The notes under the pieces: model-generated
Told to the model about the DNA's origin: nothing
Databases searched by the model: none
What the model saw: the letters and a program-made list of their open reading frames with translations, nothing else
Assembly: GCF_036227405.1 (NCBI RefSeq)
Contig: NZ_CP109473.1
Span: 6,944,001-7,008,000, forward strand
DNA from: Streptomyces sp. NBC_01460
GTDB lineage: Bacteria; Actinomycetota; Actinomycetes; Streptomycetales; Streptomycetaceae
Direction of reading: 5' to 3'
DNA length: 64,000 nucleotides
Shown here: piece after piece, positions 8,801-16,516 of the stretch
Numbering within the stretch: position 1 is the stretch's first letter
Layout of the letters: each line of letters begins with the position of its first letter
Translations under genes and position numbers: made by a program

Positions 8801-10452
8801 CCCACCGGCACGGGGCGCGCGCTCCCGTCCACCAGGTCGTCACGGGCCAGCAGGTCCCGCTCCTCCTCGTCGGACAGCAGCCCGAGATCGCGGACGAGGG
8901 TGTCCGGCCCGGCCGCCGCCAGCCGGTCCACCAGCCGGCCCAGACGCTCGCCCATCAGCCTGGCCGTGGACTCGTCGAAGAGGTGCGCGTCGTACTCGAG
9001 CGTGCCGTGCAGCCCGTCCTCCTCGCGTGCGAACACCACGGACAGGTCGTACTTCGCGCCGTGGGCCATGTCGCGCCGGACCGGCAGCGGTGTGCCGTCG
9101 TGGGCGCACTGCGCGGAACCCGGATCGGTCAGCACGAGCATCGTCTGGACGACCGGTGTGTGACCGCTGTTGCGCTCGGGCCTCAGACGCTCGACCACCT
9201 TGTCGAAGGGGGCCCACTTCAGCCGCAGCGCGTCGGTGACCTCCTCGCGTGCCCGCGCCAGGACCTCGCGCACGCTCATCGAGCCGGTGACGTCCTGGCG
9301 CAGGACGACCATGTTGACGAAGTAGCCGATGAGATCCCGGGTCTGCGCGTCGTCGCGCAGCGAGACCGGGGAGCCGACGAGCACGCGTTCCTGACGCGTC
9401 AGCTTGCTGAGGAACACCCCGTACACGGCGAGCAGCGCCATGAACAGCGTCACGCCCTCGCGTTCCGCCAGCCGCTCCAGCCGCTCGGTCACCCCGGCGG
9501 GAACCCGCAGGGGCACGGTCGCCCCCCGGTGCTCCTGCGCGGCGGGCCGCGGGCGGTCCGCCGGCAGGTCGAGCACGGGCAGTTCCCCGGCCAGCCGGCC
9601 GGCCCACTCGTCGAGGAGTTCCCCGGTCCTCCGCGGCGTCAGGTGCTCGCGGTGCCAGTGCGCGAAGTCCGCGTAGTCCGGACGGCCGGGCACCGCCTCC
9701 ACGGGCAGACCCCGCCCGATCCGGTCGTAGGCGTCGAGGAGTTCGCGCAGGAAGACACCGGCCGAGGCGGCGTCGGAGGCGATGTGGTGGATGTTGCAGA
9801 TGATCGCGCTCTCCGCGCCCGGACCGAGCGCACAGGCCACCGCCGTCACCGGCCCGTGCTCCAGGTCGAAGCGCACGTTCGCCACCTGCTGGGCGATGGC
9901 GTCCAGTTCCTTCTCGCTGCCGTAGTGCTCGACGCGGTAGTGGAAGGCCGTGTCGTCGTCCGAGACGACCTGGAGGAGCCGGGCGTCGCGTAACGCGTAG
10001 GTGGTGCGCAGCACTTCCTGCCGGCGCAGCACCCCGGCGACGGAGCGGCGCAGCCGCTCCCCGTCGAGCCGGAACGGCAGGCGGACCAGGAACGGCCCGT
10101 TGTACGCCTCCGGTGTGGGGAGGTACTGGTCGATGAGCCAGATACCGCTCTGGCCGAACGAGGCCTCCGTCGTGCCGCCGGTCCGCGGCGCGGAGCCTGC
10201 CTCCAGCTCGTGCCCGCGGGGACCAGGGCGCCCCCGGGCGGTGCGTTCGGCCAACGCCGCCGCGGTGTCCTCACCGCGGAGGCCGGCGGACGGCAGATCC
10301 ACGGCGAACACGGTCCGCAGGACCGCGCCCAGTTCGTCCAGCCGCCCGGGATCGTCGCAGTGGTCCGAGAATTCCTGATCCGGCCCGAGGCCGGGCGCCC
10401 GGAGCGTTCTCCGCGCCAATTCTAGTATTGCCGAGGTAAGGGGATTGTTCAC
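5812..10452 (-). CDS. NRPS module C-A-T-R with terminal thioester reductase
   Basis: A 1546-residue synthetase. Order: an unusual carrier-like N-terminal segment (about 1-75), condensation domain (about 95-530, active site HHIASD at 222-227), adenylation domain (about 550-1040, with HTSGSTGAPKG, YRTGDL and SGKID core motifs), carrier domain with Ser1100 in LGGNS, and a reductase domain (about 1165-1546, NAD(P) motif TGATGFLG, catalytic Tyr1341/Lys1345 in GYTRSK). The condensation motif ends in Ala rather than the usual Gly. It should join the aryl unit from the A-T protein to an amino acid and release the dipeptide as an aldehyde, giving an imine/carbinolamine, as in pyrrolobenzodiazepine assembly. 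Hand-aligned A-domain pocket residues read roughly D-V-M-Y-T-V-M-L, which I cannot assign to a substrate. GTG start, 69 bases after the A-T gene. Confidence 0.93.
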   Translation of the reverse strand: MNNPLTSAILELARRTLRAPGLGPDQEFSDHCDDPGRLDELGAVLRTVFAVDLPSAGLRGEDTAAALAERTARGRPGPRGHELEAGSAPRTGGTTEASFGQSGIWLIDQYLPTPEAYNGPFLVRLPFRLDGERLRRSVAGVLRRQEVLRTTYALRDARLLQVVSDDDTAFHYRVEHYGSEKELDAIAQQVANVRFDLEHGPVTAVACALGPGAESAIICNIHHIASDAASAGVFLRELLDAYDRIGRGLPVEAVPGRPDYADFAHWHREHLTPRRTGELLDEWAGRLAGELPVLDLPADRPRPAAQEHRGATVPLRVPAGVTERLERLAEREGVTLFMALLAVYGVFLSKLTRQERVLVGSPVSLRDDAQTRDLIGYFVNMVVLRQDVTGSMSVREVLARAREEVTDALRLKWAPFDKVVERLRPERNSGHTPVVQTMLVLTDPGSAQCAHDGTPLPVRRDMAHGAKYDLSVVFAREEDGLHGTLEYDAHLFDESTARLMGERLGRLVDRLAAAGPDTLVRDLGLLSDEEERDLLARDDLVDGSARPVPVGELFERQVSATPDAVAVTDGCRSWTYRELDERANRLARVLREEGAGPGRRVGISLPRSSDMVVGLLGVVKSGASYVPVDPSYPPERVAYVLDDSGVFLVLTDSTVGAELPSGTKLFEIDREADRTAAADPATPGRTRTPDDEIYMVHTSGSTGAPKGVVIRDRTVGNLVGAQHRISPCGAEGTTLQYMTLSFDVSVMEILGTLCAGGTLALIPEELQKDLHRLVAFVAEHRVTRLYLPYIALQRFAAIAVAEGLRCEGLREVTSVGEALVVSPQIREFFARHPRARLLNMYGPSETHLATWHELSGDPAGWPEAPAIGRPVQGMRLRVLGPDRELLPPGVTGELHIGGPHLSPGYHARPEETALRFVADPYGGAGDLLYRTGDLVRWNARGDLEYLGRADDQIKIRGYRIEPTEVEAALDALDGVRSSAVVAVEFGAGDRRLVAAVTGDGAAADGRLRAALATRLPDYMLPAHLVRLDRLPTSPSGKIDRGGLAARLAAELRDHRADDRGTAAEQPRPGTEREIADQWSDVLGGGSTGRDDDFFTLGGNSIIATELVYRLRRLYDIDIPLRTLFDNPTVAGMAARIEERRAGDTTAFSAPAADLSGDVTLPDTVRADGRATVPVADATELLLTGATGFLGSFLLRDLAAVPGRTVTCLVRAADAGAALERLRTTAAGYRIADDIAWDRVRAVPGDLTRARMGLSDADHRELTASVQVVYHAAAHINFVLPYASVKPANVDGTRSVLEFAATGRLKPVHHMSTIAVFAPGQEAGPITEEAVPGTSEGLGIGYTRSKWVAEGIVRLARERGLPVTVYRIGRISGDSVSGACQADDFLWRQIKSFIELGSAPPAEELTTDLLPVDFVSRAVVALSGDPSADGATFHLFHPRGSDFTPVHAAVRACGYALDTVPADEWLTRLEESARRPGGNALAAAVPLFREGALELGENTYGNDMTSRLLGRLGLHYPDIDRRSLSRMIRYFGSTGQLADPHHARQIA

Positions 10453-10521
10453 GGTTCCGTCGCCCTCCGGAGACGTAACGCGACCGTGCAGTGCGTGTGC
10501 CGGCCGCTGTCGGGAACTCCG

Positions 10522-12357
10522 TCAGCCGCCGGACGTCGAGGTGCTCGCCTCCTGATTGCGGCTCTCCTCGATGAAACGGGCCAGCTGTTCCACCGTGCCG
10601 TGCCGGAATACCGATTCGGTGGTGATCTCGATCCCGAATATCTTCTGCAGACGGGAGGCCAGTTGCACGAAATGGAGGGAGTTCCCGCCATGGCCGAGGA
10701 AGGAGTCGGTGGTCGAGAAGCCCTCCATTCCGGAGATCTCGATCCAGGACTGCAGGACGACTGCTTCGAGAGGATTCTGCATAGCTGTTCGGCCTTTCTC
10801 TTCGGTGGACTTCCGGTCCGGGGCACCGGACCGCCCGGGAAGGGTGAGTGCGGTGCGGTCGATCTTTCCGTTCACGTTGGTCGGCATCGTCCCGAGGTGA
10901 CGGAAGGTGGAGGGGACCATGTAGGAGGGCAGCTGCGAGGAGAGCCGGCGGACCAGGTCCGAGGGATCGGCGGGTGCGCCGTCACGGGTGGTGTAGAAGG
11001 CGACGAGACGTTTCTCCCGGGCGTCGTCCTCGAACGCCTTCACCGCCGCGTCCCCGATCCCTTCGAGTGAGCGCATCGCCAGGGTGACGGCGCTGGTCTC
11101 CACCCGGAAGCCGCGGATCTTCACCATGCTGTCGGACCGCCCGACGAGCACGACGTCGCCGTCCGCGTTCCTGCGTGCGAGGTCGCCCGTGCGGTAGAGC
11201 AGCCCGCCGTCCGGTGCCGCGGTGAACTTCTCGGCGGTCAGTTCCGGTCGGCCCGCGTACCCCTGGGCCACACCGGTCCCGCCCACGCACAGTTCCCCCA
11301 CCTCGTCGGTGTCGCAGGGGCGCATCTCGGGGCCGTACACCTCCAGCGTGACCGTCGGGAGCGGCCTGCCGATCGGCACCATGCCCGCGCCGTCCACCTC
11401 GTCGGCGGAGGTCAGCGGGTACAGGGCGGTGATCGAGGAGTTCTCCGTGCAGCCGTAGCCGTTGTAGAGGGTCGCGTCGGTGTGGGCCAAGGCCTTGCGC
11501 AGGTGGGCGGGAGAGGGGAAGTCGCCGCTCAGCAGCACGATCCGGACCTTCCTCAGGCACTCCGGCTCGTGGTCGACCAGGGCGTTGAACAGGCCGCACG
11601 GAAGACTGAGCACGGTCGCGCCCCGCTCCTCCACGGCGTCGCGCAGCACGGGGAGCGACGGCAGCCCGGGCGGCATCGGCAGCAGTGTGGCGCCGTGCAG
11701 CAGGGCGAGCCAGATCTCGATGGTCGAGGCGGCGAAGGAGAAGGCGGCCGACTGGGTCAGGCCGTCCTGCGGGGTGATCGCGAGGGCGCCGCTGTGCGGG
11801 CCCAGGCGGGCCAGTCCGCGGTGCGCGATCCGGACACCCTTGGGTGTTCCCGTGGACCCGGAGGTGTACATGAGGAACGCGGTGTCCTCCGGCCCGATGC
11901 CGAGATCCGTGTCACCGTCGTCCAGACCCTCACTCCGCCGCACGAGGTCGTCCAGGGAGAGACCGCCCTCACGGGCGCCGGGGGGGAGGCCGTCCGGGTC
12001 GTCGCAGACCACCAGTGACGTGTCGGCCTCACCGAGGATGCGGCCGACGAACTCCGTGGGATGCGCGGGGTCGAGCGGCACCACGCACCCGCCGGCCTTG
12101 AGAGCCGCGAGCAGGACGGCGTAGAGGTCCGGGGACCGGCGCATGTGCACGCCGACACGGTCGCCCTTCGTCACCCCTTGGCCGGCGAGAAGACGTGCCA
12201 TGCGATTGGCCCGCCGGTTGAGCTGGTCGTACGTGACGCGTTGCGCGCCGTGCGCCACAGCCACGGCCTCTCGGTTGTTCCGCACCGCTTCTTCGAACAG
12301 AGCGGTAAGGACAAGAGGGGGGCTCGTTAATAAAGGGGAGGAACTGTTCTCCGTCAT
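10522..12357 (-). CDS. NRPS starter module A-T for an aryl acid (anthranilate-type)
   Basis: A 611-residue two-domain protein: adenylation domain (about 15-500, motifs YTSGSTGTPKG, YRTGDLARRN, NVNGKIDR) and a carrier domain with Ser560 in GHGGNS. At the position of GrsA Asp235, which binds the alpha-amino group of amino acids, the sequence reads FSFAAS, so the Asp is replaced by Ala, as expected for a substrate without an alpha-amino group such as anthranilate. It has no condensation domain and is the first gene of the operon, so it loads the starter unit. A GAGGAG ribosome-binding site precedes ATG 12357. Known relatives by organisation: TomA, SibE and ORF21 of pyrrolobenzodiazepine clusters. 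Confidence 0.92.
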   Translation of the reverse strand: MTENSSSPLLTSPPLVLTALFEEAVRNNREAVAVAHGAQRVTYDQLNRRANRMARLLAGQGVTKGDRVGVHMRRSPDLYAVLLAALKAGGCVVPLDPAHPTEFVGRILGEADTSLVVCDDPDGLPPGAREGGLSLDDLVRRSEGLDDGDTDLGIGPEDTAFLMYTSGSTGTPKGVRIAHRGLARLGPHSGALAITPQDGLTQSAAFSFAASTIEIWLALLHGATLLPMPPGLPSLPVLRDAVEERGATVLSLPCGLFNALVDHEPECLRKVRIVLLSGDFPSPAHLRKALAHTDATLYNGYGCTENSSITALYPLTSADEVDGAGMVPIGRPLPTVTLEVYGPEMRPCDTDEVGELCVGGTGVAQGYAGRPELTAEKFTAAPDGGLLYRTGDLARRNADGDVVLVGRSDSMVKIRGFRVETSAVTLAMRSLEGIGDAAVKAFEDDAREKRLVAFYTTRDGAPADPSDLVRRLSSQLPSYMVPSTFRHLGTMPTNVNGKIDRTALTLPGRSGAPDRKSTEEKGRTAMQNPLEAVVLQSWIEISGMEGFSTTDSFLGHGGNSLHFVQLASRLQKIFGIEITTESVFRHGTVEQLARFIEESRNQEASTSTSGG

Positions 12358-12471
12358 CGCTGATCTCCTCGGCGTGCTGTCCGAAGGAATGGCTTCAGCG
12401 ATCTCGCCGGGGCGTACTGCGGGAAATCGTGAGCCTGGGCATTCAACTCTTCAGCATGTGGCTGAAAATAT

Positions 12472-12489
12472 GGTTTCCACTTGGAAACC
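12472..12489. promoter_or_regulatory. Palindromic operator candidate in front of the NRPS operon
   Basis: Perfect inverted repeat GGTTTCC-ACTT-GGAAACC, immediately downstream of the predicted -10 of the NRPS promoter, thus over the likely transcription start. A second inverted repeat, TTCAGC-ATGTG-GCTGAA, follows at 12450-12466. Position and symmetry suit a MarR-type repressor, and a marR gene lies divergently at 12969. Binding is inferred. Confidence 0.55.
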
Positions 12490-12490
12490 G

Positions 12491-12520
12491 ATGCTAATCA
12501 CAGAACGGTATCGAAGTCAA
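12491..12520 (-). promoter_or_regulatory. Promoter of the NRPS operon
   Basis: On the minus strand: -35 TTGACT (12520-12515), 18-base spacer, -10 TAGCAT (12496-12491). The patch is notably AT-richer than its surroundings. This leaves a leader of about 120 bases before the A-T NRPS start. The rest of the 611-base gap 12358-12968 holds no convincing gene. Confidence 0.55.
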
Positions 12521-12968
12521 ACTCCTTTGGTGCGGGGCCGGTTGGTCGGATATCAGGGCCGCTCACGGACCCCTGCCGAAGGAGAAAAAGAGACAGGCGA
12601 GGCTTCCCTGACCCGGTGCGGGCCGGGCCGATGCGACTGCTCCCGTACGGAAGTAGCCTCGTCCTTCGGGGCGTTGCGGTCGGCCGGCCCCGACCGGTCC
12701 ATGGACTCCGGTACCCCGGGTTCGGACTCGCACGCTCCTGATGATGTCCTCAGGGCAACCATTTTTCGCGGCCGCCCTCGGCCACGGGTGTGGCCGCGCG
12801 TCCGACCCGGGCGTGGCACCACGTCCGACCTGTGGCCCGTCCGGCGGCACGGTGGATCGCGCGGAGCCCGGCCCGACGGGGTCCGCGGGCTTCCGCCCTG
12901 TCATCGGCGTGGCCCCTTGATAGTGTGGAACGTCCCCCACCGGTAATCCTCCGTACCGGAAAGCACCC

Positions 12969-13433
12969 ATGACTCAACGAGACGGCTCGATGTCCCCCTG
13001 GCCCTCGGGACCCAGCGGTCTGGAGGCCGCCCTGATCCACCTTCAGTGCCTCCTGGTCGCGCGGCGGTCACGCGCCAACCCCGAGGGCGTCAACTGGCAC
13101 CAGTACGACGTCCTGGAGCTGCTGCGCGTGCGGGGCGCCATGAGGCCTTCCGAGCTGAGCGCCGCGCTGGACGTCTCCCGGCAGTCCACGTCGAAGGCCC
13201 TGCGGGTGCTCAAGGACCTGAACCTGGTGACCCAGACGGCGTCGGGGGAGGACCGGCGAGAACTGAGCACCTCCCTCACTCCCGAGGGCGAGGCGTTTCT
13301 CGCCCGGGTCGCCCGGGGCCGCCAGGACATCGGACGGCTCGCCGCCTCCGTGCTGACCGAGGGTGAGGGCGCCCTGTTCGCGGAGCTCTGCGAGAAGGTC
13401 GCCGCGGCCATGGAGGACGAACCCGCGCGGTGA
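12969..13433 (+). CDS. MarR-family transcriptional regulator
   Basis: A 154-residue winged-helix protein. The recognition helix region (MRPSELSAALDVSRQSTSKA, about residues 58-77) and the wing with the family's basic turn and TPEG (EDRRELSTSLTPEGEAF) are clear. MarR proteins bind short palindromes as dimers and are often relieved by aromatic ligands. It is divergent from the NRPS operon across 611 bases that contain a palindrome at the NRPS promoter, so it is a plausible cluster repressor or resistance regulator. It converges with the next gene, with stop codons 3 bases apart. ATG 12969 lacks a strong ribosome-binding site. Confidence 0.85.
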   Translation: MTQRDGSMSPWPSGPSGLEAALIHLQCLLVARRSRANPEGVNWHQYDVLELLRVRGAMRPSELSAALDVSRQSTSKALRVLKDLNLVTQTASGEDRRELSTSLTPEGEAFLARVARGRQDIGRLAASVLTEGEGALFAELCEKVAAAMEDEPAR

Positions 13434-13436
13434 GCC

Positions 13437-14198
13437 TCAGGTGGGTGCCGAGGTCTTGCCGAGGAGCGTGCTGACGTCCACCGTCTCGTCCGGGGACGGA
13501 GTGGCCGTGGGGACCGGCCTGTCGAAGCGTGAGAGGTCCACGGCCGCGTCCGCGCTGTCGCCCCGCAGGGTTATCCGCACCGGATGGTGCGCGCCTTCGG
13601 TGTCCACGTAGGCCGTCGTCGTCCGGCTGCCGTCCTTCCTGGTGACCGGGACCGTCCGCACACCGTCGACCGTCGTCACCTCGCCCTTCGTCAACGTCCC
13701 CTCGGCCGGGTCCGCGTTCTCCGAGACGAGATCGCGGTACGTGTCCAGGTCGCAGGCCGACACGGCGGGGCGCAGCCTCGAGTCGGATACCTCGCCCTTC
13801 AGGTACCGCCCGTCGAGGATGGATTCGAAGGTCTCGCCGCCGATCGGGACCTGGTTCTCCCAGAAGTCCGCGTCCGGCTTGACCCAGACGTCGTCCCCCC
13901 GCTTGACGATCTCGACGGTGCCCTTGCCCTTGCCCAGCTCGATGTCGCCCGCGCAGTTGCCCGCCCGGTCGAGGGTCAGGTCGATCGTCATCGGGGTCCG
14001 GCCCTCGCCCAGGTCGCCCTGTGCCCGCAGGTGGAGGGACCGGGCGCCGAGCAGGGCGTCGCGGGAGCGGTCGGCGATCTGCTGGGCGGTGAGCGACTCG
14101 AAGTCGTCGTCGGCGTGAGCCGCCGTACCCGTGGTGACGGCGAGTGCCACGACCGCCGCGCAGGCTGCGGCACGTGCGGCGATGCGCTGACCTGTCAC
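13437..14198 (-). CDS. Secreted protein of unknown function (LppX/LprG-like appearance)
   Basis: About 253 residues from GTG 14198, chosen because GAGGAGG lies just upstream (14203-14209); longer in-frame readings have no such site. It begins with a Sec signal peptide (basic TGQRIAARAA, hydrophobic core, AHA-DD cleavage region) and lacks a lipobox Cys. The mature part starts with a helix like that of mycobacterial LppX/LprG lipid-binding proteins (QQIADRSRDALLGARSLHL) followed by beta-rich sequence, and ends in a Pro/Thr-rich tail. Probably an exported lipid-binding-fold protein; function unknown. Confidence 0.75.
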   Translation of the reverse strand: MTGQRIAARAAACAAVVALAVTTGTAAHADDDFESLTAQQIADRSRDALLGARSLHLRAQGDLGEGRTPMTIDLTLDRAGNCAGDIELGKGKGTVEIVKRGDDVWVKPDADFWENQVPIGGETFESILDGRYLKGEVSDSRLRPAVSACDLDTYRDLVSENADPAEGTLTKGEVTTVDGVRTVPVTRKDGSRTTTAYVDTEGAHHPVRITLRGDSADAAVDLSRFDRPVPTATPSPDETVDVSTLLGKTSAPT

Positions 14199-14274
14199 GG
14201 CGCCTCCTCGGAAAACGTCCCTGGTCAGGACCTTCGCGAGCCGGATTCGCGGGGGATCGACCCCTTCCAGCGAG

Positions 14275-14290
14275 CGTACGCCCGCGTACG
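14275..14290. repeat. Short perfect palindrome upstream of the secreted-protein gene
   Basis: CGTACGC-CC-GCGTACG, 77 bases upstream of the GTG at 14198, in the 373-base gap 14199-14571 between divergent genes. It could be an operator. Otherwise I see no gene or clear promoter in that gap. Confidence 0.4.
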
Positions 14291-14571
14291 GTCGCGTGCG
14301 CGGTGGCCGGGTGTGCGGAGGGTGAGGCTTGGCGCTGTTCTCGGTCACGGAAGGTGGGGAGAGCGCTCATGTCCCGGGAGAAGCCCTCCGTCGACGCGAC
14401 CTGTCCGGGTCGAGTCTGTCGGTCCCCTGAGCGGCCGGATGCAGATGCGTCTTTGTGGGCTGTCCGGGGTGTATTGCGCCTTACGTCCAATCCGGGGTGA
14501 AGGTGGCGTCGAAGTGAAGGGTGGACCCGCTCCGTTCCGTGGGCGGGCCGACTACCGTTCGGAGTGCAACC

Positions 14572-15459
14572 GTGCGTACTCGTCTTCTGTCGGCCGCCGC
14601 CGCCGGCGCCATCGCGTTGTCCCTCGGGGCTCCCGCTCTCGCATCGGCCGGAACCGAGCCCACCCCGTTCGGCCCACGCGGGCGGGCGGCGTCGGCGGGC
14701 CTCATCAGCGTGGGGCTGACCGCCGACCAGCGCCTGGTCGGCTTCCAGGTCACCCGCCCCGCCGAGAGCTGGTCGTTCGGCGAGGTCTCCGGCCTGAGGG
14801 CGGACAGGAAGCTCGTCGGCATCGACTTCCGGGTCCAGAACGGCAAGCTCTACGGCGTCGGCGACCGGGGCGGCGTCTACACCGTGAACAGCGAGGCCCG
14901 GGCGGTCAAGGTCTCCCAGCTCACCGTCGCGCTCGCGGGCAACAACTTCGGCGTCGACTTCAACCCCGCCGCCAACCGCCTGCGTGTCATCAGCGACACC
15001 GGCCAGAACCTGCGCCACAACATCGACGACCCGGCCGCACCGCGCACCACCACCGTCGACGGCACTCTCACCAACCCGACCACGCCGCCGTCGACCGCGC
15101 TCGGCGTCACGGGGGCCGCCTACACCAACAACGACCTCGACGCGGCCACCGCCACCACCCTGTTCGACATCGACACGGTCAACGACCGGGTCTCCCTCCA
15201 GTCCCCGGCCAACGCCGGCACACTCGCCCCCACCGGAAACCTGGGAGTGAACACCGGACCCTGGGCCGGGTTCGACATCTACTACAAGCCCTCCGACGGC
15301 TCCAACCGCGGCTTCGCAGCGCTGTCCACCGGCGGGAAGCAGCGCTTCTACCAGGTGAACGTTCTCCAGGGCAGGGCGTCCCTCGTCGGCTCGTTCCCGG
15401 TCGGCCGCCAGGTCGTCGACATCGCACTCCCGCTGAACCAGAACCAGAACCAGAACTGA
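14572..15459 (+). CDS. Secreted DUF4394-domain protein
   Basis: 295 residues from GTG 14572, preceded by GGAG at 14561-14564. An N-terminal signal peptide (RTRLLSAAAAGAIALSLGAPALASA) is followed by a DUF4394 beta-propeller-like domain, seen in repeated blocks such as LVGFQVTRP, VQNGKLYGVGDRGGVYTV, GNNFGVDFNPAANRLRVISD and LRHNID. The molecular function of DUF4394 is unknown. The C-terminus is an (Asn-Gln) run encoded by repeated AACCAG. Followed at once by a strong hairpin, so it is monocistronic. Confidence 0.85.
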   Translation: MRTRLLSAAAAGAIALSLGAPALASAGTEPTPFGPRGRAASAGLISVGLTADQRLVGFQVTRPAESWSFGEVSGLRADRKLVGIDFRVQNGKLYGVGDRGGVYTVNSEARAVKVSQLTVALAGNNFGVDFNPAANRLRVISDTGQNLRHNIDDPAAPRTTTVDGTLTNPTTPPSTALGVTGAAYTNNDLDAATATTLFDIDTVNDRVSLQSPANAGTLAPTGNLGVNTGPWAGFDIYYKPSDGSNRGFAALSTGGKQRFYQVNVLQGRASLVGSFPVGRQVVDIALPLNQNQNQN

Positions 15460-15465
15460 GAAGGA

Positions 15466-15506
15466 CCGCGCCGGTGCCGGCGGAGACTCCGCCGACACCG
15501 GCGCGG
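15466..15506 (+). terminator. Strong hairpin terminator after the DUF4394 gene
   Basis: 19-bp arms (15466-15484 and 15488-15506) around a 3-base loop with a single C/T (G-U tolerable) mismatch, starting 7 bases after the stop codon. Confidence 0.8.
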
Positions 15507-15656
15507 ACGAACCGTGTGACGGCAGACGAGGCGCGTGACGGCCACGCCGCCGCTCCGCCATCCAGCTCCGCGATGAACCGCATGTGCGTCCAGGACCAAT
15601 CCGCCTTCTCCACGGCGTCGAATCACACCGACGTGACGAGCGACAGAAGGCAGCCC

Positions 15657-15839
15657 ATGAGCGCACCCACACCCGCCGGACCCGCACCGGGAGGACGCGG
15701 CCTCCGGCCTCCCGCCTTCGGCCGACCCTCCGCGGCCTTGCTGGCACGCGCCGACCGCGGCTACGCCCGCTTCCTCGCGCCTCCCACCCCGGCAGCCCCC
15801 GACAGCGGTGACCACGACAGGGCGGCGAGGTACCGGTGA
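15657..15839 (+). CDS. Small hypothetical protein, first of a coupled pair
   Basis: 60 residues, Pro/Ala/Arg-rich, with the segment LLARADRGYARFLAPP near the middle. ATG 15657 is preceded by AGAAGG and the stop overlaps the next start as GTGA. The coupling to a downstream gene and the ribosome-binding site support it being real. No family recognised. Confidence 0.55.
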   Translation: MSAPTPAGPAPGGRGLRPPAFGRPSAALLARADRGYARFLAPPTPAAPDSGDHDRAARYR

Positions 15840-16264
15840 GCGACACCCACGCCGCCCTCCAGGACCCCCACGGTCCGACCGCAGCCGAACCCCCACCGGA
15901 CCGCGCTCCGTACGAGGCCCTCATCACCGCCGTCCTCGCGTGGAGGAAACCGAACCTCACCCCCTGCGACTACGAACAGATCGTGCTCCAACTGACCGGT
16001 CACGCACGGGCGGTCGCCGCCGCCATCCAGTGCCGAGCCTCCGCCCTGCCGAAGGGTGACGGCCGCGGCGCCCTTGCCGAAATCGTCCTCCGTGAAGCCA
16101 CCGCACGCCTGACCGCACCGATAGAGGGCACCGCCCGCTGCACACAGGACCGCGCCCGTCTCGTGCGGGCCCTCTACGAACGGCTTGACCGCCTGACAGA
16201 ACCCGTCCCACCGATCCGTGGCTCCGTCCGGTCGGCCTCGGGGTGCGATGACCGGCAGAAGTGA
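15836..16264 (+). CDS. Small helical protein, possibly DUF6415-like
   Basis: 142 residues, starting at GTG 15836 inside the upstream gene's stop (GTGA). Predicted mostly helical; conserved-looking core AVLAWRKPNLTPCDYEQIVL followed by LTGHARAVAAAIQ. The pattern resembles the DUF6415 proteins that Streptomyces carries in small, often regulator-associated operons, but this is memory of the family rather than a search. Function unknown. The 252-base gap after it (16265-16516) shows nothing convincing. Confidence 0.6.
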   Translation: MSDTHAALQDPHGPTAAEPPPDRAPYEALITAVLAWRKPNLTPCDYEQIVLQLTGHARAVAAAIQCRASALPKGDGRGALAEIVLREATARLTAPIEGTARCTQDRARLVRALYERLDRLTEPVPPIRGSVRSASGCDDRQK

Positions 16265-16516
16265 GCGGTGACCTGCACGGTGGGCCGGGCCAGACCGATC
16301 ACAGGGCTGGACGGCGCTCCGGCGGCTGCCCGAAGACGTTCACGCTGCCCGAGCGTCGCGAGATCCAGGAGATCGCGAAGTCCGAGCAGACCGAGCGCGA
16401 TCTCACGATGCGACCGGCAGCACGAACCTGCGTCTTCTTCACACCTTGAGGACCTGGCGAAGCGTTCCCACGTCACGGCGGAGTCCGGACGGATCGCTCG
16501 GTCTAACCTCATCCGT

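Noticed and set aside
5830..9993. 1387-codon plus-strand open frame opposite the C-A-T-R NRPS
   Set aside because: Shadow of the NRPS codons; no domain and no ribosome-binding site.
12143..12946. 267-codon plus-strand frame across the NRPS promoter region
   Set aside because: Runs through the AT-rich promoter and operator with no ribosome-binding site or recognisable protein.
12917..12950. TTGATA as -35 of the MarR gene
   Set aside because: No acceptable -10 at 16-19 bases; the best TAAT-like box is 21 bases away.
13276..15960. 894-codon minus-strand frame spanning several genes
   Set aside because: It overlaps the secreted-protein, DUF4394 and small-gene regions, which have signal peptides, ribosome-binding sites and a terminator on their own frames.
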